A DNA stretch of 62,633 nt from an uncultured Duncaniella sp. (lineage in GTDB: Bacteria; Bacteroidota; Bacteroidia; Bacteroidales; Muribaculaceae), in contig NZ_CAJTMT010000014.1 of the NCBI RefSeq assembly GCF_910577345.1, positions 25,346-87,978 on the forward strand, given 5' to 3'. Below, piece after piece: positions 43,320-51,385 of this stretch (the stretch's first letter is position 1; each line of letters begins with the position of its first letter). The position numbers were made by a program, and so were the translations under genes. The notes under the pieces are model-generated. The model saw nothing but the letters and a program-made list of their open reading frames with translations, did no database searches and was not told the DNA's origin.

Positions 43320-44246
43320 ATGAAAAAAAGACTTTTATCGCTGCTGCTGGTGACTCTCGCATGTGTCATGGCCGTTTCCGCCCAAGGACGACGCGGCCTG
43401 CGCATCAACGAGGTGATGATCGTCAACGACTCCACAAGCGTGGTTGACGACTTCGGACAGTACTCGGCATGGATCGAGCTCTACAACTCGACTTTCGCCC
43501 CGCTTGAAATCTCAAGCGTCTTCCTCACCAACGACCGCAACAACAATACGCTTTATCCCGTCCCCTTAGGCGATGTGAACACCGAGATTCCCTCGCGCCA
43601 GCACATCCTCTTCTGGGCTGACGGCGAACCCAACAAGGGTACGTTCCACACGAACTTCACCTTCACCCCCGGCGAGGACAACTACATTGCCATCTACGAT
43701 GCCAACGGTCTGAGCCTCATCGACGAGATCGTCGTCCCGGGCAACCTGCTTCCGGGCCAGTCATACGCCCGCAAGGCTGACGGCGAAGGGGGAATCAACA
43801 ATCCCGACGACTGGGAAGTGCGCGACGGTTCCGAAGCTCACTACATCACTCCGTCGAGCAACAACATCATCAAGAGCACAAACAACAAGGTCGACAGCTT
43901 CGCCGAGCATGACCCCCACGGTTTCGCAATGGCAGTGATGGCAATGTGTATCGTGTTCACCGCTCTTCTTGTCCTCTCGATCTGCTTCTACATCATCAAC
44001 TCCATCGGTGCGTCGATCTCCCGCAAGCGTAAGGTGCAAGCCCTCGCAGGCGACAGCGATGAAATCGAGGACCACCACCACGAACAGGATTCGGGTGAGG
44101 TCATCGCAGCCATCTCGGCCGCACTCGCAGAGCATCTTGATGCACACGACCGCGAGAGCACCGTCCTCACCATCAACAAGGTACGCCGCGCTTACTCACC
44201 CTGGAGCTCGAAGATCTACAGTCTCCGCGAACTCCCCCGCCGTTAA
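43320..44246 (+). CDS. Lamin-tail domain/OadG fusion, decarboxylase gamma-like subunit
   Basis: A 308-residue protein with a signal peptide (1-21), an Ig-like lamin-tail domain (about 25-150: LRINEVMIVNDS, SAWIELYNST, NYIAIYDANG), one transmembrane helix (about 202-228) and a cytosolic tail with a His-rich DHHHEQD. The helix plus tail resembles OadG, the small gamma subunit that binds the biotin carrier and metal. The lamin-tail domain should lie in the periplasm and has no known role in the pump. Its place between mmdA and mmdC supports membership of the complex. Confidence 0.85.
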   Translation: MKKRLLSLLLVTLACVMAVSAQGRRGLRINEVMIVNDSTSVVDDFGQYSAWIELYNSTFAPLEISSVFLTNDRNNNTLYPVPLGDVNTEIPSRQHILFWADGEPNKGTFHTNFTFTPGEDNYIAIYDANGLSLIDEIVVPGNLLPGQSYARKADGEGGINNPDDWEVRDGSEAHYITPSSNNIIKSTNNKVDSFAEHDPHGFAMAVMAMCIVFTALLVLSICFYIINSIGASISRKRKVQALAGDSDEIEDHHHEQDSGEVIAAISAALAEHLDAHDRESTVLTINKVRRAYSPWSSKIYSLRELPRR

Positions 44247-44314
44247 AGCGCCAGGACCCCAAAGTCATTTAAAAATTTCCCCCGCTTCAACCATTTGAAA
44301 CATTCAAAACAGAA

Positions 44315-44749
44315 ATGAAAGAGTATAAATATAGAATCAACGGTAACCTCTATACGGTGAAAATCGGCGATATCGACAATAATCTCGCCAAGGTGGAGGT
44401 CAACGGTGTTCCTTACAAAGTCGAACTCCAGAAGACTGAAAAGCCTGTCACCATCGTTTCGGCACCCCGTCCCTCGGCAGCTCCCCGCACCGAGAGCGGC
44501 GCCAAGGTCATCAACAAGCCCCAGGTCAAGACCGGCGGTCACGCAGTCGAGGCTCCGCTCCCCGGCGTTGTGCTTTCAATCAACGTCAAGGTCGGCGACA
44601 CCGTCAAGGCTGCCGACACCGTAGCCGTGCTTGAGGCAATGAAGATGGAAAATGCCATCCATGCCGGCCAAGACGGCAAGGTGGCTGCCATCAATGTAGC
44701 CACAGGTGATTCCGTCCTTCAGGGCACACCCCTCCTGACCCTTGAATAA
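44315..44749 (+). CDS. mmdC: Biotin carboxyl carrier subunit
   Basis: A 144-residue biotinyl-domain protein. The biotin attachment site is EAMKMEN (Lys110), within the C-terminal lipoyl/biotinyl fold (APLPGVVLSINVKVGDTV). The N-terminal half (1-45) is a small domain that docks to the gamma and alpha subunits, and an Ala/Pro-rich linker (50-75) follows. It shuttles the carboxyl group from MmdA to the membrane beta subunit. The gene is 68 bp from both neighbours. Confidence 0.95.
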   Translation: MKEYKYRINGNLYTVKIGDIDNNLAKVEVNGVPYKVELQKTEKPVTIVSAPRPSAAPRTESGAKVINKPQVKTGGHAVEAPLPGVVLSINVKVGDTVKAADTVAVLEAMKMENAIHAGQDGKVAAINVATGDSVLQGTPLLTLE

Positions 44750-44817
44750 GTAGAGTGAGCGTCTTACAAAGCTTCACACTTTTTGAAAACCTCACATCTA
44801 AGTAACCAACAAACATT

Positions 44818-45972
44818 ATGTTTAGCGAATTCTTACTTCAAAACCTTCAGGAGTTCTGGCATCTGACAGGTTTTTACAACGCCACATGGCAGCATCTGGT
44901 GATGCTCGTCGTGGGCTTGTTCTTCATCTGGCTCGCTATTAAGAAGAATTTCGAACCGATGCTCCTCGTGCCCATCGGCTTCGGTATACTTATCGGCAAC
45001 GTCCCCTTCAACACCACCGCCGGTCTCGAAATCGGTATCTATGAAGAAGGCTCGGTGCTCAATATTCTTTACAATGGTGTCAGCGCCGGATGGTATCCCC
45101 CGCTCATCTTCCTCGGCATCGGTGCAATGACCGACTTCTCGGCCCTCATCGCCAATCCGAAACTCATGCTTATCGGTGCTGCCGCCCAGTTCGGCATCTT
45201 CGGTGCCTACATGGTCGCACTCCTTCTCGGCTTCGCGCCTGACCAGGCAGGTGCAATCGCCATCATCGGCGGTGCCGACGGCCCGACTGCAATCTTCCTT
45301 TCGTCGAAACTCGCGCCGAACCTCATGGGTGCGATCGCAGTGTCGGCTTACTCCTACATGGCCCTCGTCCCCGTGATCCAGCCCCCGCTGATGCGCCTGC
45401 TGACCACCAAGAACGAGCGCGTCATCAAGATGAAGCCCGCGCGCGCCGTGTCGCAGAACGAGAAGATCATCTTCCCCATCGTCGGTATGATCCTCACCTG
45501 CTTCGTGGTTCCCTCCGGTCTGCCCCTGCTCGGTATGCTCTTCTTCGGCAACCTTCTTCGTGAATGCGGCGTGACCAACCGTCTTGCAAAGACGGCAAGC
45601 AACGCCCTCACCGACATCGTCACCATCCTTCTCGGTATGACCGTCGGCGCATCCACCCAGGCTTCGGAGTTCCTCACCTCAGAGACCATCCGCATCTTCC
45701 TTCTCGGATTCATGGCCTTCGTCATCGCATCGGCCAGCGGTGTGCTCTTCGTGAAGCTCTTCAACCTCTTCCTGCCGAAATCCAAGAAGATCAACCCGCT
45801 CATCGGTAACGCCGGTGTATCGGCAGTGCCCATGTCGGCCCGTATCTCCAACAACCTCGGTCTTGAATATGACCCGAGCAACTATCTGCTCATGCACGCC
45901 ATGGGCCCGAACGTGGCCGGTGTCATCGGTTCAGCCGTAGCCGCAGGTGTCCTCCTCGGATTCCTTGCTTAA
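44818..45972 (+). CDS. mmdB: Sodium-translocating decarboxylase beta subunit
   Basis: A 384-residue polytopic membrane protein that decarboxylates carboxybiotin and pumps Na+ outward. The conserved IIGGADGPTAIFLSSKLAP segment (with the Asp used for Na+ coupling) and the late GNAGVSAVPMSARISN region are intact. It has about nine hydrophobic helices. It ends the mce-mmdABC operon and is followed by a terminator at 46012. The Na+ gradient it builds can drive the symporter at 34501 and NhaD. Confidence 0.95.
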   Translation: MFSEFLLQNLQEFWHLTGFYNATWQHLVMLVVGLFFIWLAIKKNFEPMLLVPIGFGILIGNVPFNTTAGLEIGIYEEGSVLNILYNGVSAGWYPPLIFLGIGAMTDFSALIANPKLMLIGAAAQFGIFGAYMVALLLGFAPDQAGAIAIIGGADGPTAIFLSSKLAPNLMGAIAVSAYSYMALVPVIQPPLMRLLTTKNERVIKMKPARAVSQNEKIIFPIVGMILTCFVVPSGLPLLGMLFFGNLLRECGVTNRLAKTASNALTDIVTILLGMTVGASTQASEFLTSETIRIFLLGFMAFVIASASGVLFVKLFNLFLPKSKKINPLIGNAGVSAVPMSARISNNLGLEYDPSNYLLMHAMGPNVAGVIGSAVAAGVLLGFLA

Positions 45973-46313
45973 TCAATCCGAACCCAACGAATCCGTTTCG
46001 TCCGATACCCCGCGCAGGGACATAATTACTGAAATGAAGTTATGTCCCTGCGCTCTTTTTTCCACAATAGTCAACTCCCCTCAGTGCCATTCACGGCATA
46101 GCCGGATAAAAAAAGACGTTCCGACCAAAAGATGTATCCTTTTTAACAGTTTACCATCAAACCTTAGCCATTCATGGTTGTTTTATAAGTACAGACAACT
46201 TCACCGCGCATAAAGAAATTCATCACAAGTGTTTCATCACCCACAGTGAAACTGTCTCTATAAAGAAGCCAACCTGCCAATTCCGGCAAAAAAATTCTTT
46301 TACATTAGAGAAT
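45973..46313. other. Intergenic region after the mmd operon
   Basis: About 340 bp. It holds the terminator at 46012-46060 and a leader-like A/T-rich stretch before the unknown gene at 46314. No consensus promoter or small gene was recognised. Confidence 0.55.
46012..46060 (+). terminator. Terminator of the mmd operon
   Basis: Perfect 14-bp arms (46012-46025 and 46040-46053) are followed by TCTTTTTT. The stem includes GGGACATAA/TTATGTCCC, the motif shared with the long hairpins at 113-221 and 40171-40307. Confidence 0.9.
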
Positions 46314-46688
46314 ATGGTAACACGACAACTCATTGATAAGATTTACAAGCTTTACAAGCGTCCGCCGGCCTCGCCCGACGAGCTCAACCTCGGACTTCTC
46401 TTTGCCTACGCCCTGGAGAACCACGGGATAGTCATTGATGAAAATGATCTCTATATCGGCAGTGTCGATCCGAAATCTCCGTTCGCGACAATCCCCTTGC
46501 GCCATATCTGCGAAATTCTCGAATTCGAGACCTGCATAGCCATCGTGCTGCGCAATTCCATCATATTCTTAAACAAGGAAAACTCCGACGTGAACGTCCA
46601 TCTGCGCATGGAGACTCCCTCTGTGTGGTCAAAACTGAAGGATTCGCTTGCAAGCAGACGCGGAGCCACACGCTGCGCACTCCTTTGA
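46314..46688 (+). CDS. Hypothetical protein upstream of tcdA
   Basis: A 124-residue protein, alpha/beta in appearance, with no signal or membrane segment. It begins with a basic helix (RQLIDKIYKLYKR) and has two strand-helix units (FATIPLRHICEILEFETC, IAIVLRNSIIFLNK). No family was recognised. It ends 4 bp before tcdA, so co-transcription is near certain and a link to tRNA or sulfur metabolism is possible, though not shown. Confidence 0.65.
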   Translation: MVTRQLIDKIYKLYKRPPASPDELNLGLLFAYALENHGIVIDENDLYIGSVDPKSPFATIPLRHICEILEFETCIAIVLRNSIIFLNKENSDVNVHLRMETPSVWSKLKDSLASRRGATRCALL

Positions 46689-46692
46689 TAAG

Positions 46693-47466
46693 ATGAACCG
46701 CGAAGAAGTATTCAACCGCACAGCCCTGCTCATCGGGCGCGACAATCTCGACCGTCTCGGAGAAGCACGGGTGATAATTTTCGGCATGGGAGGTGTCGGC
46801 AGTTGGGCTGCCGAGACTCTTGTCAGGAGCGGATTCTCCCGACTGACCATCGTCGATGCCGACCGCATAGCCCTTTCCAACATAAACCGTCAGCTTCCGG
46901 CAACAACCTCGACACTCGGGGAGGTGAAGGTCGAAGCCATGAAAAAAAGACTCCTCGACATCAATCCTGATGCGGAAATCGAGGCTATCCACGATTTTTA
47001 CAACTCATCAACGCAGGACAGATATGTCCTGACGGATTTCGATGTAGTCATTGATGCCATTGATTCCCTTTCCGACAAAGCTCTGCTCATACTGAAGGCT
47101 ACAGAAGCCGCCGCTGCCACTGCCAAGAGCGAAAGACCGACACGCTTCTATTCGTCAATGGGCGCGGCACTGAAAATGGACCCTTCGCGCATCGCTGTGG
47201 CTGAATTCTGGAAGGTGAAAGGGTGTCCGCTCGCGGCCGCTCTCCGCAGGAAGTTCAAGAAGAGCGGTGAGTTTCCTGCAAGGAAGTTCAAATGTGTGTA
47301 CTCCGACGAACTTGTCGCCAACCATAAAGATGCAGCCGAACTTACCGACCACTCAGGCGCGATGACCTACAACAAGGTTGCAACCAACGGCGCGATGATG
47401 CACATCACCGCCATTTTCGGCATAACCCTCGCCTCACTGGCAATCCGGGAGGTAGTGGGGAGGTGA
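46693..47466 (+). CDS. tcdA: tRNA threonylcarbamoyladenosine dehydratase
   Basis: A 257-residue E1-like (ThiF/MoeB-fold) enzyme that cyclises t6A37 to ct6A with ATP. The start at 46693 (MNREEVFNRT) is chosen because the longer frame overlaps the preceding gene. The nucleotide site GMGGVGSWAAETLVRSG, the VDADRIALSNINRQ segment and the DAIDSLSDKA motif are present. No CsdE or CsdA gene is adjacent. Directly after the stop comes a GTTGTGAG repeat tract that forms part of the large hairpin locus. Confidence 0.93.
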   Translation: MNREEVFNRTALLIGRDNLDRLGEARVIIFGMGGVGSWAAETLVRSGFSRLTIVDADRIALSNINRQLPATTSTLGEVKVEAMKKRLLDINPDAEIEAIHDFYNSSTQDRYVLTDFDVVIDAIDSLSDKALLILKATEAAAATAKSERPTRFYSSMGAALKMDPSRIAVAEFWKVKGCPLAAALRRKFKKSGEFPARKFKCVYSDELVANHKDAAELTDHSGAMTYNKVATNGAMMHITAIFGITLASLAIREVVGR

Positions 47467-47545
47467 AAGTTGTGAGTTGTTAGTTGTGAGTTTTGAGTTG
47501 TCAGTTGCGAGTTGTCAGTTTACAGTTGTGAACTGCATTCGTTGG

Positions 47546-47580
47546 TTGTAGGGACGCGCTGTAGCGCGTATGCCCGATGA
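47546..47580 (+). repeat. REP-like palindromic element, copy 2
   Basis: TTGTAGGG, core ACGCGCTGTAGCGCGT, then ATGCCCGATGA. It is the mirror partner of copy 3 across the hairpin centre. Confidence 0.85.
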
Positions 47581-47816
47581 CCATATCCGACATTTCACAC
47601 GACGATTGCCATATTTTCGGAGGTACAAAAATTCAGAAATCACAAAAATAACAGACTATTATTTAAACTACGCGACATTTACCATGCGACAGTTGATGTA
47701 TGCTATTCGGCAAATGCAAATAGGATAAATAATAGTCTGTTATTTTTGTAATTTCTGAATTTCTGTACCCCCGTTCGGGGAATAATGGGTTAATCGGGTG
47801 GGTCGTATAGGGTAAT

Positions 47817-47847
47817 CTGGCATACGCGCTACAGCGCGTCCCTACAA
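47817..47847 (-). repeat. REP-like palindromic element, copy 3
   Basis: Same element as at 231-264 and in the same orientation (CTGGCAT, core ACGCGCTACAGCGCGT, CCCTACAA). Confidence 0.85.
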
Positions 47848-47912
47848 CCAACTGACAGCCCACAACTGACAACTCACAACTAAAAACTAAAAACTCACAA
47901 CTCTCCCACCCC

Positions 47913-48299
47913 TCACAACACCAACTCCGCAAACAGGCGGTCGAAGGTCGCATCGAGGTCGGGGGTGAGGCCGGGATGGGGACGTGAGGTTGCGAGACAG
48001 GCACTGCGCACAGCCGTCAGCCAGCGGAAACGCTCGTGCGGGTCGAGTTCACCAATCGCTCCGGGACATCCGTCGGCCACCTGGCAGAACGCATCGAGCT
48101 GACCGCGCAAGGCATCAATATCGGCATCGGGACAGAAAGCTTTCAGCCGCGATTCGTCAATGCTGATTCGCGCACGTATCCACCGACGGCGCTTACACAT
48201 CATCACCAATCCGATGTTGATAAATTCCTCACGCTCCACACGCGGAAGAAAACGCACGACGGAGTATTCAAACAAGTGTCTTTCGGGTCCTGCTTGCAT
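47913..48299 (-). CDS. DUF3037 domain protein
   Basis: A 128-residue protein of the DUF3037 family, whose function is unknown. The N-terminus (FEYSVVRFLPRVEREEFINIGLVMM) is the family's hallmark, followed by a helical C-terminal half. Its start overlaps the end of the HipA-like kinase gene by about 30 bp, so the two are translated together. This pairing recurs in bacteria and suggests that DUF3037 works with the kinase. The stop is followed by a GTTGTGAG repeat tract. Confidence 0.88.
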   Translation of the reverse strand: MQAGPERHLFEYSVVRFLPRVEREEFINIGLVMMCKRRRWIRARISIDESRLKAFCPDADIDALRGQLDAFCQVADGCPGAIGELDPHERFRWLTAVRSACLATSRPHPGLTPDLDATFDRLFAELVL

Positions 48300-49056
48300 T
48301 GCTGACGAATATTTGAGAATTTGACAATCGGGTCTTCAAGAAATTTCTATAGACATCGCGCTGCTCAGCGACCGATGCGGGAGTGCCGGAAGCGGCCAAC
48401 CAGTCATCCGGGACGGCATCGACAACAGCATCAATCACTTCGGGAGTAATCCTCGCGCGCATTTCCGCGTCAGCCTCCTCCATGCGGGTAGCGTGGCGGA
48501 TGAGAGCATGGTCCTTGACGTAGGGGAATGGACTCAGGGCTGCCTTTTCCCAATCCGACCATGAATGATGGAAATAGAGCGAGGCTCCTTGGTCGATTAG
48601 CCACAGTTCGCGGTTCCAGAGGAGCATGTTTGTGTTGCGCGCCGTGCGGTCGATGTTGGTAAGGAAAGCGTCGAGCCAGACAAGACGCGAGGCTGTCAGC
48701 TCGTCCATACGGTTGGCCAGCACATCCCACGTCAGTGCCCCCGAAAGGAAATGGACACCCAGATTCAACCCTGCACTTCCTTTCAGCAGATCCTGCACCT
48801 CCTCATCGGGTTCGGTGCGCCCGAAATCCTCCGGAAGATCAAGAAAAATCAGTTCGGGCACACGGAAGCCTGCCGCACGGGCGATTTCCGAACCGATAAA
48901 TTCAGCGATAAGCGCTTTTGTGCCATGACCGGCTCCACGGAACTTGGCCACATACTTGAAACCGTCCGTCGCTTCCACGAGGCCGGGAAGTGAACCACCC
49001 TCGCGAAGAGGCTGCATGTAGAGGGCGGTTGATTCATGTCGTATATCGAGTTTCAT
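48268..49056 (-). CDS. HipA-like kinase
   Basis: A 262-residue kinase of the short HipA-like type paired with DUF3037. Kinase elements are visible: YVAKFRGAGHGTKALIAEFIGSEIARAAG (nucleotide-binding and alpha-C region), the catalytic-loop-like LDAFLTNIDRTARNTN (Asp129, Asp136, Asn141, Asn143), and the metal-binding LIDQGAS (Asp155). It lacks the long N-terminal domain of E. coli HipA, and no HipB-like HTH is adjacent; the partner is DUF3037 instead. Substrate and function (toxin or other) are unknown. A -7 box (TAATTTTG on the minus strand, 49072-49079) lies 16 bp upstream. Confidence 0.85.
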   Translation of the reverse strand: MKLDIRHESTALYMQPLREGGSLPGLVEATDGFKYVAKFRGAGHGTKALIAEFIGSEIARAAGFRVPELIFLDLPEDFGRTEPDEEVQDLLKGSAGLNLGVHFLSGALTWDVLANRMDELTASRLVWLDAFLTNIDRTARNTNMLLWNRELWLIDQGASLYFHHSWSDWEKAALSPFPYVKDHALIRHATRMEEADAEMRARITPEVIDAVVDAVPDDWLAASGTPASVAEQRDVYRNFLKTRLSNSQIFVSNASRTRKTLV

Positions 49057-49286
49057 ATTCTTTATTGTCTACAAAATTACAACATTTTTCCTACTGATTT
49101 GTGGGAAAGCGCATTAAAGAAATATTTCATTATTGTAAATTTTGAAGTCAGAATGATAATTGCGACCTTTGCGCATAGATTCGCCACAAACCGACGGATT
49201 GCAACCGACATGGGCGTGAAGCCGGGGTCGGTAACGCAGAGAATTAACTGAATCTTTAACTATAATCCATGAAATCTATTTAGAAA

Positions 49287-50579
49287 ATGGTAACTGCTAT
49301 CGTCACGTTTTTTATTCTCGGTTATCTGTGCATCGCTCTTGAAAGCGTGCTCAAGATCAACAAGGCCGTGCCCGCGCTGTTGATGTGCGTGGTCTGCTGG
49401 ACACTCTATGCCTGCGGAGTCGGAGGCGAGGCCGACACTTCCGGCCGTCTGCTCCACCATCTGGGCGAGACCTGCGAAATCCTCTTCTTCCTAATGGGAG
49501 CCATGACAATCGTGGAGATTGTCGACGCCAACGGCGGCTTCTACTTCGTCCATGACGCTCTCGCCACCAAAAGCAAACGCGCGCTCCTCTGGCGAATCAC
49601 CGCAATGACTTTCATCCTCTCGGCAATCCTCGACAACCTGACCACCTCAATCGTGATGATTATGGTGTTGAGAAAACTCATCGAAGACCACAAGGACCGT
49701 ATGATATACGGCGGTATCATCATCATCGCAGCCAACGCCGGCGGTGCCTTCTCGCCCATCGGCGACGTCACCACCATCATGCTCTGGATCAAGGGTATGA
49801 TCTCAACCGGCGGTGTGATTTCACAGCTCATCCTCCCCTCGATTGTCTCGGTTGTCGTCTCGGCTCTCTGCGTGTCGCTCTATCTTAAAGGCGATGTCGT
49901 AGCTCCAGCCGGTTCGGCCTCAAACCTCCCTGCCAACTCCCCTGCCGACAGGAAAATCATCCTCTTCTTCGGTGTCGGCGGTCTGATTTTTGTCCCCATC
50001 TTCCGTATGCTCACCGGACTTCCTCCCTTCATGGGCATCCTTCTCGCCCTCGGCGTTCTGTGGCTTGTCAGCGAATGGCGCACCACCCGCGCATCAATCG
50101 TTGTTGAGGACAGCCATCTGAAAGTGACAACACTTCTCTCACGCATCGACCTCGCCACCATCCTCTTCTTCCTCGGCATCCTTCTCTCGGTTGCGACCCT
50201 TCAGGAAACAGGCGTGCTGACAGCCTTCGGCCAGTGGCTCAACGAGGTTTCCAACGGCAACCACTATCTCGTCACCGGTGTCATCGGCGTTGTTTCGAGT
50301 ATTGTTGACAATGTGCCTCTCGTTGCAGGCTGCATGGATATGTATCCCATCGCTGCAACCGGCGATTTCGCTTGCGACGGCCTCTTCTGGCAGCTCCTCG
50401 CCTACTGTGCCGGTGTCGGCGGCTCGATGCTCATCATCGGCTCTGCCGCAGGCGTGGTCGTGATGGGTCTGGAGAAAATCAGCTTCGGATGGTATCTCAA
50501 GAAATTCACATGGATTGCATTCGTCGGCTACATAGCCGGTATGGCCGTCTATGCCCTCGAAACCCTCTTCATGGGCTAA
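49287..50579 (+). CDS. nhaD: Na+/H+ antiporter NhaD
   Basis: A 430-residue ion-transporter-superfamily antiporter exchanging cytoplasmic Na+ for H+. It has about 12 helices and recognisable features: ILDNLTTSIVMIMVLRKLI, GGAFSPIGDVTTIMLWI, and the VSSIVDNVPLVAGCMDM motif in the second half that mirrors the first. It works with the Na+ pumps of this window to balance Na+ and pH. It stands alone between the HipA pair and an acetyltransferase gene, and ends in a 28-bp-arm hairpin. Confidence 0.93.
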   Translation: MVTAIVTFFILGYLCIALESVLKINKAVPALLMCVVCWTLYACGVGGEADTSGRLLHHLGETCEILFFLMGAMTIVEIVDANGGFYFVHDALATKSKRALLWRITAMTFILSAILDNLTTSIVMIMVLRKLIEDHKDRMIYGGIIIIAANAGGAFSPIGDVTTIMLWIKGMISTGGVISQLILPSIVSVVVSALCVSLYLKGDVVAPAGSASNLPANSPADRKIILFFGVGGLIFVPIFRMLTGLPPFMGILLALGVLWLVSEWRTTRASIVVEDSHLKVTTLLSRIDLATILFFLGILLSVATLQETGVLTAFGQWLNEVSNGNHYLVTGVIGVVSSIVDNVPLVAGCMDMYPIAATGDFACDGLFWQLLAYCAGVGGSMLIIGSAAGVVVMGLEKISFGWYLKKFTWIAFVGYIAGMAVYALETLFMG

Positions 50580-50596
50580 GGCACTTAAAACATATA

Positions 50597-50658
50597 GCCT
50601 AAAAATAAGCCATCCGGCATTGCGTGAGTTGCAATGCCGGATGGTTTATTTTTAGGCT
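50597..50658. terminator. Bidirectional hairpin between nhaD and the acetyltransferase gene
   Basis: 28-bp arms (50597-50624 and 50631-50658) with one mismatch and A/T-rich ends form a very stable stem between convergent genes. This is a bidirectional intrinsic terminator, next to REP-like copy 4. Confidence 0.85.
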
Positions 50659-50687
50659 ATGACTAATTTTCAATTAAAATCAGGCGC

Positions 50688-50721
50688 TTGTAGGGACGCG
50701 CTGTAGCGCGTATGCCGGATG
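50688..50721 (+). repeat. REP-like palindromic element, copy 4
   Basis: TTGTAGGG, core ACGCGCTGTAGCGCGT, ATGCCGGATG. It overlaps the first of two 19-bp direct repeats, GATGAACCTCAAACACCCC (50718-50736 and 50751-50769). Confidence 0.85.
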
Positions 50722-50770
50722 AACCTCAAACACCCCCAAAATAGTGGCCAGATGAACCTCAAACACCCCG

Positions 50771-51328
50771 TCAAATCGAACGGACAACACGACAGGGATT
50801 GCCAACAGCAAGTGAATTGGCCGGGATGTCGCGGTTAACCACACTTCCTGCACCAATCACGCAATTGTCGCCTATCGTGACACCGGGAAGCACATTCACT
50901 CCCGCACCGATCCACACATTGTTGCCAACGGTGATAGGACGGGCATATTCGAGGCCCTGATTGCGCTGCGCGACATCGAGAGGATGACCTGCAGTGTGGA
51001 AACCGCAGTTGGGAGCGATGAACACGTTGTCGCCGAAAGTAACCTTGGCACCGTCGAGAATGACAAGGTTGACATTGGAATAGAAATTCTCCCCGATTTC
51101 AATATTGTAGCCGTAGTCGCAATAGAACGGCTGCTCGATGAAAAACTCACCGGAAGTCTTGCCGAGAAGCGATTTCATGAGGGCTTTACGCTCCTCAAGC
51201 ATGTCGGGTTGCAAATCATTGTAGGCACGGCAGCGCTTCTTGCACTCCATGCGCTCGGCGATGAGTTGCGGATTGTAGTTTGCATCATAAAGCTCTCCGC
51301 GAAGCATTTTTTCTTTCTCCGAATCCAT
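50771..51328 (-). CDS. Sugar O-acetyltransferase (Maa/LacA family)
   Basis: A 185-residue left-handed beta-helix acetyltransferase. It starts with MDSEKEKMLRGELYDANYNPQLIAERM, the maltose/galactoside acetyltransferase N-terminal helix, followed by hexapeptide repeats and the active-site His in NCGFHTAGHPLD. The coil ends in GAGSVVNRDIPANSLAVGNP. It transfers acetyl from acetyl-CoA to a sugar hydroxyl; the sugar is unknown. It is 57 bp downstream of the beta-lactamase gene on the same strand and could share its transcript. Confidence 0.92.
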   Translation of the reverse strand: MDSEKEKMLRGELYDANYNPQLIAERMECKKRCRAYNDLQPDMLEERKALMKSLLGKTSGEFFIEQPFYCDYGYNIEIGENFYSNVNLVILDGAKVTFGDNVFIAPNCGFHTAGHPLDVAQRNQGLEYARPITVGNNVWIGAGVNVLPGVTIGDNCVIGAGSVVNRDIPANSLAVGNPCRVVRSI

Positions 51329-51385
51329 TGGAAAGGTGATTATAGAGTTATTTTACAATTTCAAAGAGAATGTTTTTACCCGTCA

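Larger units (their letters stand above)
47467..47912. repeat. Nested inverted-repeat locus (about 440 bp)
   Basis: No gene. From outside in: GTTGTGAG-type tracts at 47467-47525 are mirrored by their complement at 47850-47912; REP-like copies at 47546-47580 and 47817-47847 are inverted to each other; and 44-bp arms at 47622-47665 and 47726-47769 match at 42 of 44 positions around a 60-nt loop. The three layers share one centre, forming a giant cruciform-capable structure between tcdA (plus) and the DUF3037 gene (minus). Confidence 0.85.

Noticed and set aside
34501..45972. A single Na+-energy operon spanning arabinose and decarboxylase genes
   Set aside because: The hairpin at 40171, the MITE and a separate promoter at 41061 divide the two; the Na+ link is functional inference only.
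49036..49251. 71-codon frame upstream of nhaD
   Set aside because: It begins inside the HipA-like gene region and has no recognisable domain or start signal.
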